A stretch of 64,000 nucleotides of DNA. It comes from Leptidea sinapis (Eukaryota > Arthropoda > Insecta > Lepidoptera > Pieridae). Below the pieces are notes generated by a model, which saw only the letters and a list, made by a program, of their open reading frames with translations, was not told the DNA's origin and ran no database searches. The DNA lies in the NCBI RefSeq assembly GCF_905404315.1, contig NC_066311.1, positions 7,316,001-7,380,000 on the forward strand, written 5' to 3'. Below are positions 1-11,864 of this stretch, in pieces (within the stretch, counting starts at the first letter, position 1; every line of letters begins with the position of its first letter). The position numbers were made by a program, and so were the translations under genes.

Positions 1-900
1 TTTTCCGATACTATAAAAACTAGTTATACTGTTGCAACTTGGTAAATAGATATATTCTGTGAAACGCATTATGATTTTCACATTCAAATTGAAAAAAAAA
101 AAAAAAAACAATAAATCGTGGGGCTTCCCCATACTTATACCTCAAATTTTTTTTTATCGATATTGAGGTGTCTAATATTTTTTTTTCTAAACTGAATAGT
201 ATGCGCGAGAGACACTTCCAAAGTGGTAAAATGTGTCCCCTTGTAACTTCTAAAATAAGAGAAAGATAAAACTAAAAAAACTATATGATGTACTTTACCA
301 TACAAACTTCCACCGAAAATTGGTTTAAACGAGATCTAATAAGTAGTTTTTTTTAATACGTCATGAATCGTATTATCAATAACTTTGAAAAAAAAATACA
401 CCTTATTAAAACATCGTTCAAAGTTACAACCAACTACAACAACTTTTATATTCTTTTTTTTTTTTTTTTTCTTTTGGCAATAGCGTTTACTTTTTGCCAC
501 TTTTATATTCTGTTACGGAACTCTTCATCAAAGAGAATATAATCATTACGTTCTTTGATGAGCGAGTCCGACTCGCCCTTGGTCGCTTTTTTTCTACGCA
601 TTTCTTATTTTAAATTAAACAAACGAATATCACAAGTTTTCGAGTTGCCGCTTAAATTGGCGGGAAATGTATTGTATACTTATCTCTGGTGAGTGGTTTC
701 ATTTTTCCTTCAAGGTATGGCAAAGGTACACCCATACAGCCAACGCGGGAAAATTACAAATTATACATAGCAGCATCTTAACAAATTATACTAACAAGTT
801 TTGGTTCTTAAGTTGACATTAAAATGTATAGTCTTATTTATTATTCAAACAAAACAAATCTTATAACAATATTTACTATACTACGACTACATAAAATTAA
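1..900. other. No gene seen: AT-rich intergenic sequence
   Basis: Long A- and T-runs (near 95-110 and 455-475) and no reading frame with family resemblance. A short 'acacccatacagcc' near 730 recalls the repeat family at 25.5, 26.1 and 56.9 kb. Confidence 0.5.
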
Positions 901-904
901 AACT

Positions 905-1177
905 GTCATTACGTGGACGCGTACCAAGAATACTGGCAGCATTACCGCGTTGGATAGCAAGGCTGATCCGTTGACCGAAATAGCTGCCAGCGCTTGGGTT
1001 TCCAGTAGCCTTATTGAGGCGCGAAGATAGTATTTTGAGCATTCTCCGCGCCTCTGGGCCCCACGGGCCAAGTGTCTCGACACCAAACGGCACAAAGATG
1101 TATGACTCACTGAGACCAACATATTTGCGACGCTTGCTGTCTTCGGCAGTCGAAGCAGCAGCCCCAGCACCAAATTA
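905..1177 (-). mobile_element. Non-LTR reverse transcriptase, C-terminal fragment
   Basis: Read on the minus strand it gives YVGLSESYIFVPFGVETLGP, WGPEARRMLKILSSRLNKAT and QRISLAIQRGNAASILGT. The '(L)ETLGxxGPEA...RLSLAxQRGNAASI' pattern is the C-terminal tail of a common insect non-LTR reverse transcriptase. Only about 90 codons remain. Confidence 0.7.
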
Positions 1178-1179
1178 GT

Positions 1180-2400
1180 CTAATGATTTAAACATGAACT
1201 TACTATGTTCGTAATATAGTATGTACTACGTGTACCTGTTGCATACTATTTCCATGAACCTACCATACCTAACCTAGATTTAGTTGTGTGCCACAACTGC
1301 TTTTTAGGCGACATTATATAGCCTGGCTTTGATAGATTGACAGATGACGGCTATAATCTTGTAAAAACGAAGATGTACAAATTGCACTAAGTTTTAAGCA
1401 ACTGTTCGCTTTCAAAGTTCGCCGGATTATACCTCGTCGCCAATCGCGAAACTGTAATTACTACTATTTCAAACATGTCAAATGACTTTTGGTATGGGTA
1501 TTTGGGTATGTTCCGATATGCACTGCGAGCACTGTACAGTGCTACCACTGTAGAAAAATTCGTACCGTTATTGACTGCCAGTATACTGCCGCAGTACCCT
1601 AGATAAATATATGACGTCATAAATCGCCGCCATATTCTATTGTGAGCAACTGGCCTTTTCGATGTAAGGTACTCGCAGTACTTTGATCACGTGATCAGTC
1701 AAAGCCACTCGAGTGCCTAACTTTAACGCCTAATATTATTAGATTTACAGTACTCCAACAACATTTTTTTTTATGAACTAGAAAACTTTAATACACTCAT
1801 TTGAATGCTGCGTCAAAAATGCGGCTGACAGTATACGGGATTGCGTTCCGTTTTAAACAGTAACCAGTATAACTGGCTATAAAGGAACGGCTTCAAAATA
1901 TGCTAAATTGACGTCACACTGTACAGTGGTCGCAGTGCATATCGGAAGATACTCTTTATAATTAACTAAATTTCAATTTTTACTTAGGCAGTCTTGCCTC
2001 TTATTACGTAGTATTTACATCCTCTTTGACATTATAGTATGGTAAACAATGCCTTTTTAAGCCATAGAGTGTAGACTTTTTCAATGACTCAATATGGTAT
2101 GGTACTTATATTAGTGACCGTGGCTGTTAAAATGACAGATAAAAGTAGAAGAGTGGAAAAAAAACAATTAAAATCTTTTCCACAGAAGATTGATTGGTTA
2201 ACATAACTATCGGAAAGGCATTTTGTGATGAAATAAATAAAACTTAGTCTTACCTTTCACTGTATTTAGCAACGGCGTATTTTGTAACACAAAGTTCTTA
2301 ATGCGGGTTCCCACGTGGTTTCCTAAGTATTCAGTTTTTCTCAGATTAATTCGAGATAATTATGTCACTTTAGGTCACAAACTTAGCATATGAGGTACCA
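1180..2400. other. No gene seen
   Basis: AT-rich unique-looking sequence. The 'actgcgagcactgtacagtgctaccac' area near 1,520 has a mirror at about 1,915-1,940 ('cactgtacagtggtcgcagtgcatatcgga'), which suggests an eroded inverted repeat. No coding signal. Confidence 0.4.
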
Positions 2401-2418
2401 TTGTTCTATACAACCAGA

Positions 2419-2620
2419 ATGGCAGGTGGCTTTTACAATATGATCCCAGTAAATGAATAAAATAAATGTGTTACGAAATTCAAAAGGATTGTAAAAAAAA
2501 GCGTTTTTTACCGACTTCGAAAAGGAATCTCGTGTCTCAATTCGATTGGTATTTTTTTATGTATGTAAACCGATTACGCTGAGAATTATGATCCGATTTT
2601 CATGATTCTTTCTCTTTTGA
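2419..2620 (+). mobile_element. Eroded non-LTR 3' fragments
   Basis: Around 2,419 the plus strand reads GGFYNMIPVNE then KFKRIVKK, the 'FYNxIP' tail also seen near 17.8, 20.0 and 60.7 kb. From 2,508 a second repeat begins ('accgacttcgaaaaggaat'); a related copy is at 19,448. Both are short and decayed. Confidence 0.5.
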
Positions 2621-2622
2621 CC

Positions 2623-2925
2623 GGATTCCGGCTAGATTATGGGTACCACAACGGCGCCTATTTATACCGTGAAGCAGTAATGTGTAAGCATTACTGTGTT
2701 TCGGTCTGAAGGGTGCCGTAGCTAGTGAAATTACTAGGCAAATGAGACTTGACATTTTATGTCTGAAGGTGACGAGCGCAGTTGTAGTGCCACTCAGAAT
2801 TTTTGGGTTTTTCAATAATCTTGAGTGGCACTGCATTGTAATGGACAGGGCGTATCAATTACTATCAGCTGTTTTTAATAGTAAGTCCCCTGCTGGACTC
2901 CTCCCTTATATTCAAATAATAAATA
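2623..2925 (+). mobile_element. Short interspersed element S, sense orientation
   Basis: About 300 bp running from 'ccggctagattatgggtacc' to 'gtatcaattactatcagctg' and a T/A-rich end. At least ten other copies occur in the window. The sense strand is the one whose end is A-rich ('ccttattttcataaaaaa' in better copies). It is either a SINE or the 3' end of a non-LTR element. Confidence 0.75.
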
Positions 2926-3044
2926 TATTCATTTTATGAAATTTTTTATGAATATTTTTGTTTACGTGGATGTTGTTATTATAGTTTGTGTACGGCTTTT
3001 TAGGAGTTTTCATTTAGATTGATTATATAATATTATTAATAACC

Positions 3045-3362
3045 TGCCGCTGAATTCCACCTTCGCATGACACGCCACAAGTTAGGATATCATCCCCACC
3101 ATCTGGATGTGTGGCGGTCCTCCACAGTGCGGTTTTCAAGGAGCTTTCTTCCACGTACTACAAAGCTGTGAAATGAGCTTCCTTGTGCGGTGTTTCCGGG
3201 ACGATACGACATGGGTACCTTCAAACAAAAGCGCGTACATCTTCCTTAAAGGCCGGCAAAGCTCTTGTGATTCCTCTGGTGTTGCAAAAGAATGTGGGCG
3301 GCGGTGATCATTTAACACCAGGTGACCCGTACGCTCGTTTGTCCTCCTATTACATAAAAAAA
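3045..3362 (+). mobile_element. 5'-truncated CR1/Jockey-type element Z (3' end)
   Basis: Carries the C-terminal reverse-transcriptase region and 3' UTR of the element whose long copy is at 5.5-7.3 kb. It ends in 'ttgtcctcctattacataaaaaaa'. The related tails at 18.1 and 51.0 kb align over about 250 bp. Confidence 0.8.
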
Positions 3363-3472
3363 ATCCCTATAAATGGGTCTTAGGCTACCTGTCATTCATA
3401 ACTAACAAACGTTATTCACATTAATTCATTGTCACACAAGAACGTGAAATAGGGGATCTATATTGTTTAGGG

Positions 3473-3501
3473 CACGCGGAACCTACGAAAGGTTCCGCGT
3501 G
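3473..3501. repeat. GC-rich hairpin, 12-bp perfect arms
   Basis: Arms 'cacgcggaacct' and 'aggttccgcgtg' flank a 5-nt loop. Unusual in this AT-rich context. Its role is unknown. Confidence 0.7.
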
Positions 3502-3634
3502 TAGCGGCCTACCCATAGCTACTTAAAAAAATTACTATTTAATATATGACAATAAAAGCAACGAAATCTTATAGTTAACCTGATTAATGACACTAAAAAG
3601 TAAAAACATATTGTGATAAAGGTTACTCACATTA

Positions 3635-3890
3635 TGACTTTCTTAATGATACTTCACATTAAGAATGGAGTTACCAACCTCAGGCTATTTAATAAAAAAA
3701 ATATGGTACGATATATCATGTATAAATATTATATTGTATCGAAATAATTCTAAAAAAATTAGGTCGCTGAGTTTTTGGCACCCGTTCTTCTCAGGTCTGA
3801 GGCATACATTTACGAATGTAGGTGGTAGTTCTTGTCGTTCAGTGATTTAAAATCCTGTTTTGCATAAAAATATTATAATAAAATATCGCT
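3635..3890 (+). mobile_element. Non-LTR 3' end, family F
   Basis: Ends of the reverse-transcriptase frame (DFLNDT, then PQAI) are followed by 'ttctcaggtctgaggcat' and a tail of 'gaatttgaa' type. Copies of the same 3' end are at 16.5, 17.5, 45.1, 48.6 and 60.5 kb. Confidence 0.65.
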
Positions 3891-3924
3891 CAATTATAAC
3901 GGGCAACAAAGAAATCCAATAAAT

Positions 3925-4330
3925 CTTATATCTTTAAACGAGCAATTATAGTATATATAGATATATATTCTGAAACTCGGAAACGGCTCCAACGAGTTTA
4001 ATGAAATTTAGTATACGGGTATTTTCGGGGGCGAGAAATCGATCTAGACAGCTTTCAATTTTTAAAAAATGTAGATTTATCCGTTTTTTAATGAGAAACA
4101 GCATTTGAATACAAAGGTAGACTATAATATAAAGCTACATACTACAACTATATAAAGACTATAATAGCTCAGATGGGACATTGGGTGATCCGGAAAGCAG
4201 AAGACCCCGGTTTGAAACCAGATGTCCTATTAGTTTATTTTTTGTTTTGTTTTGTACATTCTTAAAAATAGGAGCAAGGTTCAGTCGTCCAGATCTTATT
4301 CTTTTAAATAACATTGTAGATTCGTTAAAA
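3925..4330 (+). mobile_element. tRNA-like short repeat, copy 1
   Basis: About 400 bp matching 24,050-24,425. It begins near 'aaacgagcaattatagtata' and includes 'ctcggaaacggctccaacga'. A tRNA-like end ('gggtgatccggaaagcagaa', then 'ccggtttgaaaccagatgtc') resembles a pol III B box. In copy 2 the B box is closer to consensus. Confidence 0.65.
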
Positions 4331-4587
4331 ATACTTATTTGTGTCGAAATTAATTCTCACAATCAATATGTATTGAGGGCTCTACGATGTAAGTCATCGA
4401 GGACTGACCCAGACCTACTTGCGGAATAAATTGCGAATAATTTCGCGACATTAGACTTAATTATAATGTCGCTTAGTGATTACTTAGTAGGAAAGAACAT
4501 ATACATGCCAGCTTATAGATATTATATGTGCTTGTTGGAACAGGATTTATAAAAAGTCAAAGTTACATGTTACTACGTACCTCAGTG

Positions 4588-4880
4588 TTTTTTTTAATAA
4601 AAATAAGGGGCGAGATGAGCAGGACGATCAGCTGATGGTAATTGGATTAACTCAGAATTCTTGAAAAACCCAAAAATACTGAGCGGCACTACAATTGCGC
4701 TCGTCACCTTGAGACATAGGATGTTAAGTATCATTTGTCCAGTAATTTCACTAGCTACGGCGCGTTCAAGCCGAAACAGAGAAATGCTTACACATTACTG
4801 CTTCACGGCGGAAATAGGCACCGTTGCGGTACCCATAATCTAGCCGGCGTCCTGAGCAAAGAAGCCTCCCACTGTTTGTT
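4588..4880 (-). mobile_element. Short interspersed element S, antisense
   Basis: Near full-length copy from the T-rich end 'gttttttttaataaaaataa' to 'ccggcgtcctgagcaaagaa'. A run of about 20 A follows at 4,919. Confidence 0.78.
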
Positions 4881-5209
4881 TCACTAGTTGTGGTGGCCTT
4901 CAAAAAGTGTATTCATTCAAAAAAAAAAAAAAAAAAAAAAATAGCTTAAAGTATCTCCTATTTAGCCATTACCAATTGTATGAAAACTGTGACTTGGTCA
5001 AAATGTCTTATTACAATAGAAATTAATTAATTTTATATTTACACAAAATTCAAACCAAGATAAGAATAATCAAGTTAGCATGCAACATCAAAATACTTTA
5101 CTCTTTGTGGTCAAAAACTCATCCAAAAAATAAAATGAGTTTGAAGAAGCCAACTATTTAAGCGTGTATGGCGCTGCAATAGTACACGTGGTGGCATCTA
5201 GTAGTATGA

Positions 5210-5335
5210 GAGACCCGCAGGATATCAGCTGATAGTAATTGATACGCCATGCCCATTGAAAAACCCAAAAATTAAGGGAAGAGACGAGGAGGACGTTCAG
5301 CTGATGGTAATTGATACGCCTTGCCCATTACGGAG
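5210..5335 (-). mobile_element. Two partial S-element fragments
   Basis: Two short pieces both contain 'cagctgatrgtaattgatac' (5,225-5,255 and 5,298-5,325) and are stacked head to tail. They look like nested or rearranged ends. Confidence 0.55.
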
Positions 5336-5493
5336 ACTGCGACGTTCCAACAACAAATACTCGTGGCAGACTCTGACGACATTAGGAAAGCGCTGAATCT
5401 CTGTTCACATGGACAAGAACAAAAAATGACTGCACAAATATGTGCAATATATAGTTTTAGTTACTTTAATTTTACTTTTCAAATGACACCCCT

Positions 5494-7360
5494 TTTTTTA
5501 TGGAATAGGAGGACAAACGAGCGTACGGGTCACCTGTTGTTAAGTGATCTCCGCCGCCCACAATCTCTTGCAACACCAGAGGAATCACAGGAGCGTTGCC
5601 CGCCTTCAAGGAAGGTGTACGCGCTTTTTTTGAAGGTACCCATGTCGTATCGTCCCTGAAACACCGCACAAGGAAGCTCATTCCACAGCTTTGTAGTAAG
5701 TGGAAGAAAGCTCCTTGAAAATCGCACTGTGCCAAGCCAATTTGGCTTTGCCTTCCAGATGACCACGAAATTGGCAATCACTCGAGATTTCGAGACCCAG
5801 TATTCCGATACTAGGCGAGGCTCTGAGGGAAGTGTTGTCGAAGAGCGGTGATACGACAAATGGGGTTCTTTTAGTGGTAAACGCGCAAACTTGAGTCTTC
5901 TGGGGGTTAAATTGGACAAGGTTCAATTTTCCCCATTCCGTGACCTTCTCAAGAGACTCGATAGAAGACACAAGTTTCTCCCGGCACTGGACGACGAATT
6001 CCCGAGAGAGACCTGCATGCTGCATGGCCCGTGTATACGGCATCACCAGTGCTGTCGTCTGCATACCAATGAATGTTGGAGGTGTGCAACATATCATTGA
6101 TATGCAGAAGAAACAGCGTAGGAGATAGCACACAGCCTTGGGGCACTCCAGCATTCACGGGCTTCGGGTTCGAACAATATCTGTCGACAACGACATCTAT
6201 GCTACACCCAGTGAGGAAGCTGGAGGTCCACTTGCACAAGCGCTCGGGAATACCAAATGATGGAAGTTTGGAGAGGACCGCCTTGTGCCATACACATTCA
6301 ACGGCCTTCGCTATATCCAGGCTAACTGCTAGGCCTTCCCCCTTGCTTTCAATAGCCGCAGCCCATCTATGTGTTAGGTGTACCAGAAGATCACCTGCCG
6401 ACCGACCATCGCGAAACCCGTATTGGCAGTCGTTGATCAACTGGTGACCCTCTAGGTATACCAAGAGCTGACGGCTAATTATGCTCTCCATGATTTTGGA
6501 GAGCAGGGAGATAATAGCAATAGGCCTGTAGTTTGCCGGATCCGAACTGTCTCCTTTTTTTTTGGATCGGATGGACAAGGGCTGACTTCCATGAGTCAGG
6601 GACTACGCCTTTAGAATAAGAGTGCCGGAATAAACGCGTTAGCACCGGCGTCAACTCAGGGGCACACATTTTAAGCACGATTGGAGAAATGCCATCCGGC
6701 CCGCTCGACTTCCTGACGTCCAACAAAAACAGAGCTCGCCTAACAGTTTTCTGTCTGAACTGTACTTCAGGCATAGAGCTCTGACACCGCGGGATGGTCG
6801 GCGGTGTTTTTCCGTTGTCGTCAAGAGTCGAGTTGGAGGCGAAAAGAGTGCACAAGAAATCGGCTTTCTCTTTTGCCGTATGGGCCAGGGTGTCATTCCT
6901 CATGTGCAACGGCGGCATGGACGGCTGGCTGAAGTTACCAAGAGCAGCTTTCGACAACGACCAGAACTTGCGTGTTCCGGTCGGGTAACTGGAAAGCTGC
7001 TCGTCGATTTTGACGACGTGTTTTGACTTTGCACGGGCGATTTGCCGCTTAAAAAATCTGGAGGCACGGTTGTATTTCCTCTTAAGAACTGTGCAGTTCG
7101 GATCTTCTGTGCCCAGCGCCGCAACCCAAGCTCGATACGCCTGTTTTTTGCAGTTAGATGCTGCTTTAACTGACGCATCGAACCAGGGCTGTGATCTGCC
7201 ACCGATGGGTACTACAGAGTTTGGTATAAAAATATCCATACCCTGTAGTATCACATCGGCTACTGCAACGGCGCAGGCACTAGGATCATCCGAAGGGAAA
7301 CAAAGCCTGCCCCAAGGTTAGGATGCAAAAAAGGAACGCATCCTATCCCAATCCCCTTTA
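5494..7360 (-). mobile_element. CR1/Jockey-type non-LTR retrotransposon Z, 5'-truncated and internally deleted
   Basis: The longest transposon here. On the minus strand it encodes a pre-RT linker (FWSLSKAALGNFSQPSMPP) and then reverse transcriptase blocks: DPANYRPIAIISLLSKIMES, GFRDGRSAGDLLVHL, VSLDIAKAVECVWHKAVL, GVPQGCVLSPTLFLLHIND and the catalytic YADDS. The endonuclease is missing. A frameshift near 6,060-6,090 moves the frame after YADDS. Near 5,735 the frame jumps from EGKAKLA to TVRFSRSFLP, skipping much of the thumb, so there is an internal deletion. The 3' end is 'cataaaaaaa'. The element is dead. The clade call rests on motif feel, not a tree. Confidence 0.85.
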
Positions 7361-7424
7361 CAGTGTCTCAAATTTTTTGTAACTATGGGTCTTATTATGC
7401 CTTAAATAACTGCCTTTTATTCTG

Positions 7425-7530
7425 GAGGATTCTTGGAAACCTAAAAATTCTGAGCAGCACTACAATCGCGCACGTTACCTTGAGACATACTATGTCAATT
7501 CTTATTTGCCCAGTAATTTCCTAACTTGAG
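7425..7530 (-). mobile_element. S-element fragment
   Basis: About 100 bp ('ttcttggaaacctaaaaatt' to 'ttgcccagtaatttc') of the S repeat, broken at both ends. Confidence 0.65.
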
Positions 7531-7539
7531 ATTTGACGT

Positions 7540-8050
7540 AAGCGAAGCTAGAAGAAATATCGATCGAAGATTTGTTCGTAGATGCGATGTCTCTCCCGCT
7601 AATCCTGCTTCTAACAACGCCAGGACGTAGTATGTTCAATTTACTGTGGGCTGTGCGCACCAAGATTTTTTTTACATTTACCGTTCCTAAGGAAAAAACG
7701 GTATCGGTATGTTAACACCATTTTTTTCAGGAACGGTTCACAATTCTTTTGAATTTCTCAAAAGATCTTTTTCAACAGAAGATTTACTACCTTATATCAT
7801 AAATCCTTTAACACATTTTATATGATTACCTTCATATGAAACTGAATTGAATAAGAATGGAATTCTTATTACAGTATTGTTTTGTATAATTATTGTGAAT
7901 GACGTGAATTTCCACAAACGCGTTTATAATGGTTGATAAACCGGTTATGGAGGTTAATTAGAAGGTTATCTTACAATTTATTATGAATTATTTTATGAAG
8001 TTAGTTATGTTTCCATTCTTGTGAGACTATAGCTTCCACCAGAACAGGTA
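7540..8050. other. No gene seen
   Basis: Unique-looking AT-rich DNA. 7,680-7,740 has an imperfect inverted repeat ('ccgttcctaaggaaaaaacg' against 'ttttttcaggaacgg'). Confidence 0.4.
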
Positions 8051-8059
8051 GCATTTGCT

Positions 8060-8838
8060 ATATTCATCATTTAAGCCGGAAGACGTCTACTGTTGGACAA
8101 AGGCCTTTCCCCTCCCCCAAAGATCTCCATGACGATCGGTCCTGCGCTGCCCTTATCCTAACTATTCTGGTGATCTTGATCCATATCCAGATCATTGTCC
8201 ATCTTGTGGCCTATCAACTCTACGTCTTCCGGCACGTGGTCGCCATTAGAGAGCTTTTCTGCTACAACGGCCATGGCTCTGTCTGTTGAGCTATGTGCCT
8301 TGCCCACTGCCACTTCAGTTTCGCAACCATCTGGGGCTATGTCGATAACTTTTGTTCTCCTACAGATCTCCTCATTGCTGCTTTGATCTCACAGGGAAAT
8401 CCCGAGCCCTCTCTTTTGCCCTCTAAGCGAACATGAGCTTCTTCATATGGCCCATAGATAGAGTTACGTCTGTGTCTCGTCTGTCTTCACTGGCAACACA
8501 CACTAATAATTAAAAACCTTCGTCTTGAGACACTGTGGTATTTGGGACGAGAAGATTTTACGGAGATATACGTACCCTGCTCTTAATTGGATTTGACGAG
8601 TAATCGCTTTCCAGAAATTGGACCTACCCAACTGGATTATTTGTCCATGGTAATCGTCATCAATTTTGAGAGTACAGATCCCAACTGTTAAGGGAGTAGG
8701 TGCGACATGGGTATTAGACATGATCTTCGCCTTGTCCATAATCATTTTGAGGCCTAATCTTTGGGAAGCTGTATTCAGGCTTTCGAGCATATCGACTCGG
8801 TATATTATGGTCATATAATTGGCTAGAATAATTGACAT
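8060..8838 (-). mobile_element. RTE-type reverse transcriptase, C-terminal remnant
   Basis: The minus strand gives LESLNTASQRLGLKMIMDKA, PTPLTVGICTLKIDDD, SSQIPQCLKTKVFN, and then the familiar tail (NEEICRRTKV, HKMDNDLD and similar pieces) with several frame breaks. Related tails recur at 37.3, 42.8, 56.2, 61.5, 63.0 and 63.3 kb. Confidence 0.78.
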
Positions 8839-8839
8839 G

Positions 8840-9480
8840 CAAAGGTCACAAATTTATGTACAGACTTGTACCTATACTGTGTATAATTATGTTGCTATGC
8901 CCAGCCGTACTTTACTTCAACTTATCCTTATACCTGATATAATAAATAGAATCTTCTTCTGATAAGGTATAGTCAAATGATTACTTCGATAAGATTTGAA
9001 TATGTAGGAACTTATACCAGCTTTCATGGTGGTCGGTTTAGCGATGTTAAAGTTGTTGTGCTAGTGAGAAAATCCCTTTATTGACAAAACTGAAACGTTC
9101 TACTATAATATAAGAGAAGGACAGAAGGAGCGACGTCTGAGCCTACTAGAAGAGCCCAAGGATGAACGTCTTTGAAGTCCTGAAAGAAAAAGTTTGTTAG
9201 AAGGCAAACTAATTAAAACTACCTGACCAGGCTATCCTCAACACAACGTCTTGGCACCGTATAAGAGAGCTGATCCTACATTAAGTCGTAAATGCTAGGA
9301 ACAAGTGCCACTGACCACTTCTTTTCCTAAACTTTCACTCACCACCCATACGTTATGTACGGGGATCATCTGTCAAGCTTGGTCATTTGTTATAACGAAA
9401 AAAAACATGCATGCAATGAAATTCACAACTACCTTCAAAAAAATGTGGCTTTAATACGTTCAGCACTTGTTCGATAATTT
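8840..9480. other. No gene seen
   Basis: AT-rich sequence without reading frames or repeats that I recognise. Confidence 0.4.
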
Positions 9481-9483
9481 AAG

Positions 9484-9800
9484 GATGTGCATTGTGCGTG
9501 AACCTCTTAGCTGCATATGAAGTCCTGGTACGTGTTGTTATGATGACACATGATTACCATCACCGCTACCATATTTATGATCTCCTGGTGTCTATGTAGT
9601 AATAAATTAAGGTATACTCGCGTCATACATAAGACAATCTCTTCTTCAACTATGATAGCCTGGTACCAAGACACTGTATAATGCTTCTTATCTCATTCTC
9701 CGCAGGCTGAATCCTGTACATTTACGTAAGTGTTTTTATCTCTATCGTCTCGCTTTTCGTTTCATCTAGTTTAAATCACAACGATTCTGTAAAAGTTTCA
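9484..9800. repeat. Dispersed repeat P, copy 1
   Basis: About 300 bp ('gcgtgaacctcttagctgca', 'gaagtcctggtacgtgttg', 'ccatatttatgatctcctgg' and so on to 'aagtttcacttcaaaaa'). It matches 27,745-28,035 in order and orientation. It has no coding potential and no clear ends. Confidence 0.7.
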
Positions 9801-10550
9801 CTTCAAAAAAAGCCTCCTACTGAATGAGCCAGTATCATACACAATCAAATTTGATTATCTCATCATTACGCTTATAAATGGTAATTTGTACCTACTGATC
9901 ATAGTTCGAGGTTGTTGAGTATTATTTTACAATTACTAGGGTAACCATCAATTTATTAGTTTTTAGTTATTTTTTAATTAACAAATTGTCATCAAATTGC
10001 AATGGCTATTGGAACTAGCAATACACTACACGCTTCAAACTTGCATAACACCTTCACTATTTGTGAGTGGGGCTTTTTTCAAAGGGCAACGGCAAATTCT
10101 TAGTATAATATTCTAATATAATAATATTCTTGATGTTTAAGTCTCAAGATAAATCCAGTAAACCCAAACATATCATAGATGGCTTTATACATGTTTCATT
10201 AAAAAGTTCTTAGGACAGCTTTACTAGTTCTTTATTAGTTAAAATCAGCTTATTCCTGAGAAAATCATAAACACTTGTATATATAATATGAAATCTCAAT
10301 CACTACCATACCAAGAAATTTCTAGAACAAGCCTTGACATGTCTCATGGAAACAGTGCTTTAATCCATATAATCGTGGCCATACTTTGTTATTTTGAAAA
10401 TAAGTCTTACTTATTTATTGCTTAGACTGCAATAAATTAATAAATCTCAATAGATTTATTAAGTTTAAAAATTAATGCATTTATTTGGATCAGAACTAAG
10501 CATGCTGTGCCTTAAAATTTGTGGCAACTACCTAAAACTAACATGTACAT
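9800..10550. other. No gene seen
   Basis: AT-rich unique-looking sequence, no coding signal. Confidence 0.4.
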
Positions 10551-10553
10551 TTA

Positions 10554-10691
10554 CCCCCTTATTCATAATAGTCTGCTAACTTAAAGCATTGCTAATTCTT
10601 ACTCTGTCCTCTTCTATTGACCTAAGTCAGAATGAGAAAAAACACTCCTTAGCGGCTGTTTAAAGTTAGCGGACCATTATGAATAAGGGGG
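10554..10691. mobile_element. 138-bp MITE with terminal inverted repeats and TTA target duplication
   Basis: The left end 'cccccttattcataatagtc' and the right end 'accattatgaataaggggg' are inverted repeats of about 30 bp with few mismatches. TTA flanks both sides (10,551-10,553 and 10,692-10,694). A 3-bp TTA/TWA duplication is typical of PIF/Harbinger elements. It is too short to encode a transposase. Confidence 0.8.
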
Positions 10692-10724
10692 TTAGTATTT
10701 ACATTACATTTGGCATGTTATATA

Positions 10725-10830
10725 ATTATGGATCGTACAGATAGCCGTTGGGGCAGTAAAGTCCTAGAATGGCAACCACGTACCGGAAGTAGTGTTGGTA
10801 GGCCCTCCACTAGTTTGACACGCGTGAACA
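10725..10830 (+). mobile_element. RTE C-terminal fragment
   Basis: Reads RTDSRWGSKVLEWQPRTGSS then VGRPSTSLT, the 'GRWGxKVLEWRPRTG..SVGRPxTRWTDD' tail of RTE-type reverse transcriptases. Eroded. Confidence 0.7.
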
Positions 10831-11280
10831 ATTCGACAATCGAAGCGCGAACTCATTGTGACGTGCCATTTCAGCGCCGCTCTATGGTTGTTTCTCATGT
10901 TGCCTTTAATATAACAATAGAGGAAGTACCATACTGTGTCAGTGGAGCAGTAGGTACCAAAATAAATCGGTACAAAAGTATTTATTTGTAGAATCAAAAT
11001 AATTTTAACTAATTGCAAATAATGTAACACGGGAGACACGTTTTTTTATTTTTGTTCGTCAGTCTGTTTAGATACCGGCTATCTCCGAGGTATTGGCATC
11101 AAATATATTATGAATAACAATACTGAAAAATTTAATAAATTAACAAATCGGCATTTTGGGCTGTCTTTGACACTGCCGTATGTTTTGTGTGAAGAAGTCT
11201 TGCCATAAATACTGAAACAAAGAAAAAAAAAATCTATTGCAAATTACATTTATTACTTAAACAGTGTGTTAGTTTAAAAC
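10830..11280. other. No gene seen
   Basis: No coding frame. The long run of T at 11,041 is the only marked feature. Confidence 0.35.
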
Positions 11281-11289
11281 ATAAATATA

Positions 11290-11860
11290 AAAAGCTTATT
11301 CGAAGTGGTCTCCATTGGCTGCCATACAATCCTTTAAATGTTGAGGCCAGTTACCAATAGAAGCACGCACTATTTCCATGGGAAAACTCTTCACTGCCAA
11401 TCGTACGGATTGTTTTAGGAACTCTAAATTATCATGGCGTTTAGAGTAAGCCGTACTCTCTAAAACGTACCATAAAGTACAATCCAGCGGATTAAGATCG
11501 GGACTAGATGACGGCCAGTCTTCAGCCCTGATGAAGTCCGAAACGTTCGTTTCCAACCAAGATAGTGTAGACCGAACTTTATGACCCGACGCCGAGTCTT
11601 TCTGGAAGGACTATTCTTGGTTATTGAACATGGTGTTGCTAAGGGGCTGAAGTCGGATAGTGCCCACGTTGCACTCTGTCGACTAATTGGAAAGCTTCCT
11701 TAGAGCTTTGAGCATAAATACGGTCATTTTGTTTGTTAAAACGTTGCTTAATTGTAAAAAAATCTCATCCGTATACTTTTAAACGTTTTAAAAATTGCAT
11801 TTGGCTCCATACCTACTTTGTGTAATGCAATCACAGCGATTCGGTTCTCTTTATGACCTC
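11290..11860 (-). mobile_element. Decayed Tc1/mariner-type transposase
   Basis: Minus-strand pieces in several frames: FNKQNDRIYAQSSKEAFQLV, then QKDSASGHKVRSTLSWLETN, then DWPSSSPDLNPLDCTLWYVL and NWPQHLKDCMAANGDHFE. The order and the 'WPxxSPDLNPLD..LW' block are those of Tc1/mariner DDE transposases. Stops and a frameshift near 11,610-11,650 inactivate it. I found no terminal repeats. Confidence 0.8.
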
Positions 11861-11864
11861 ACTC

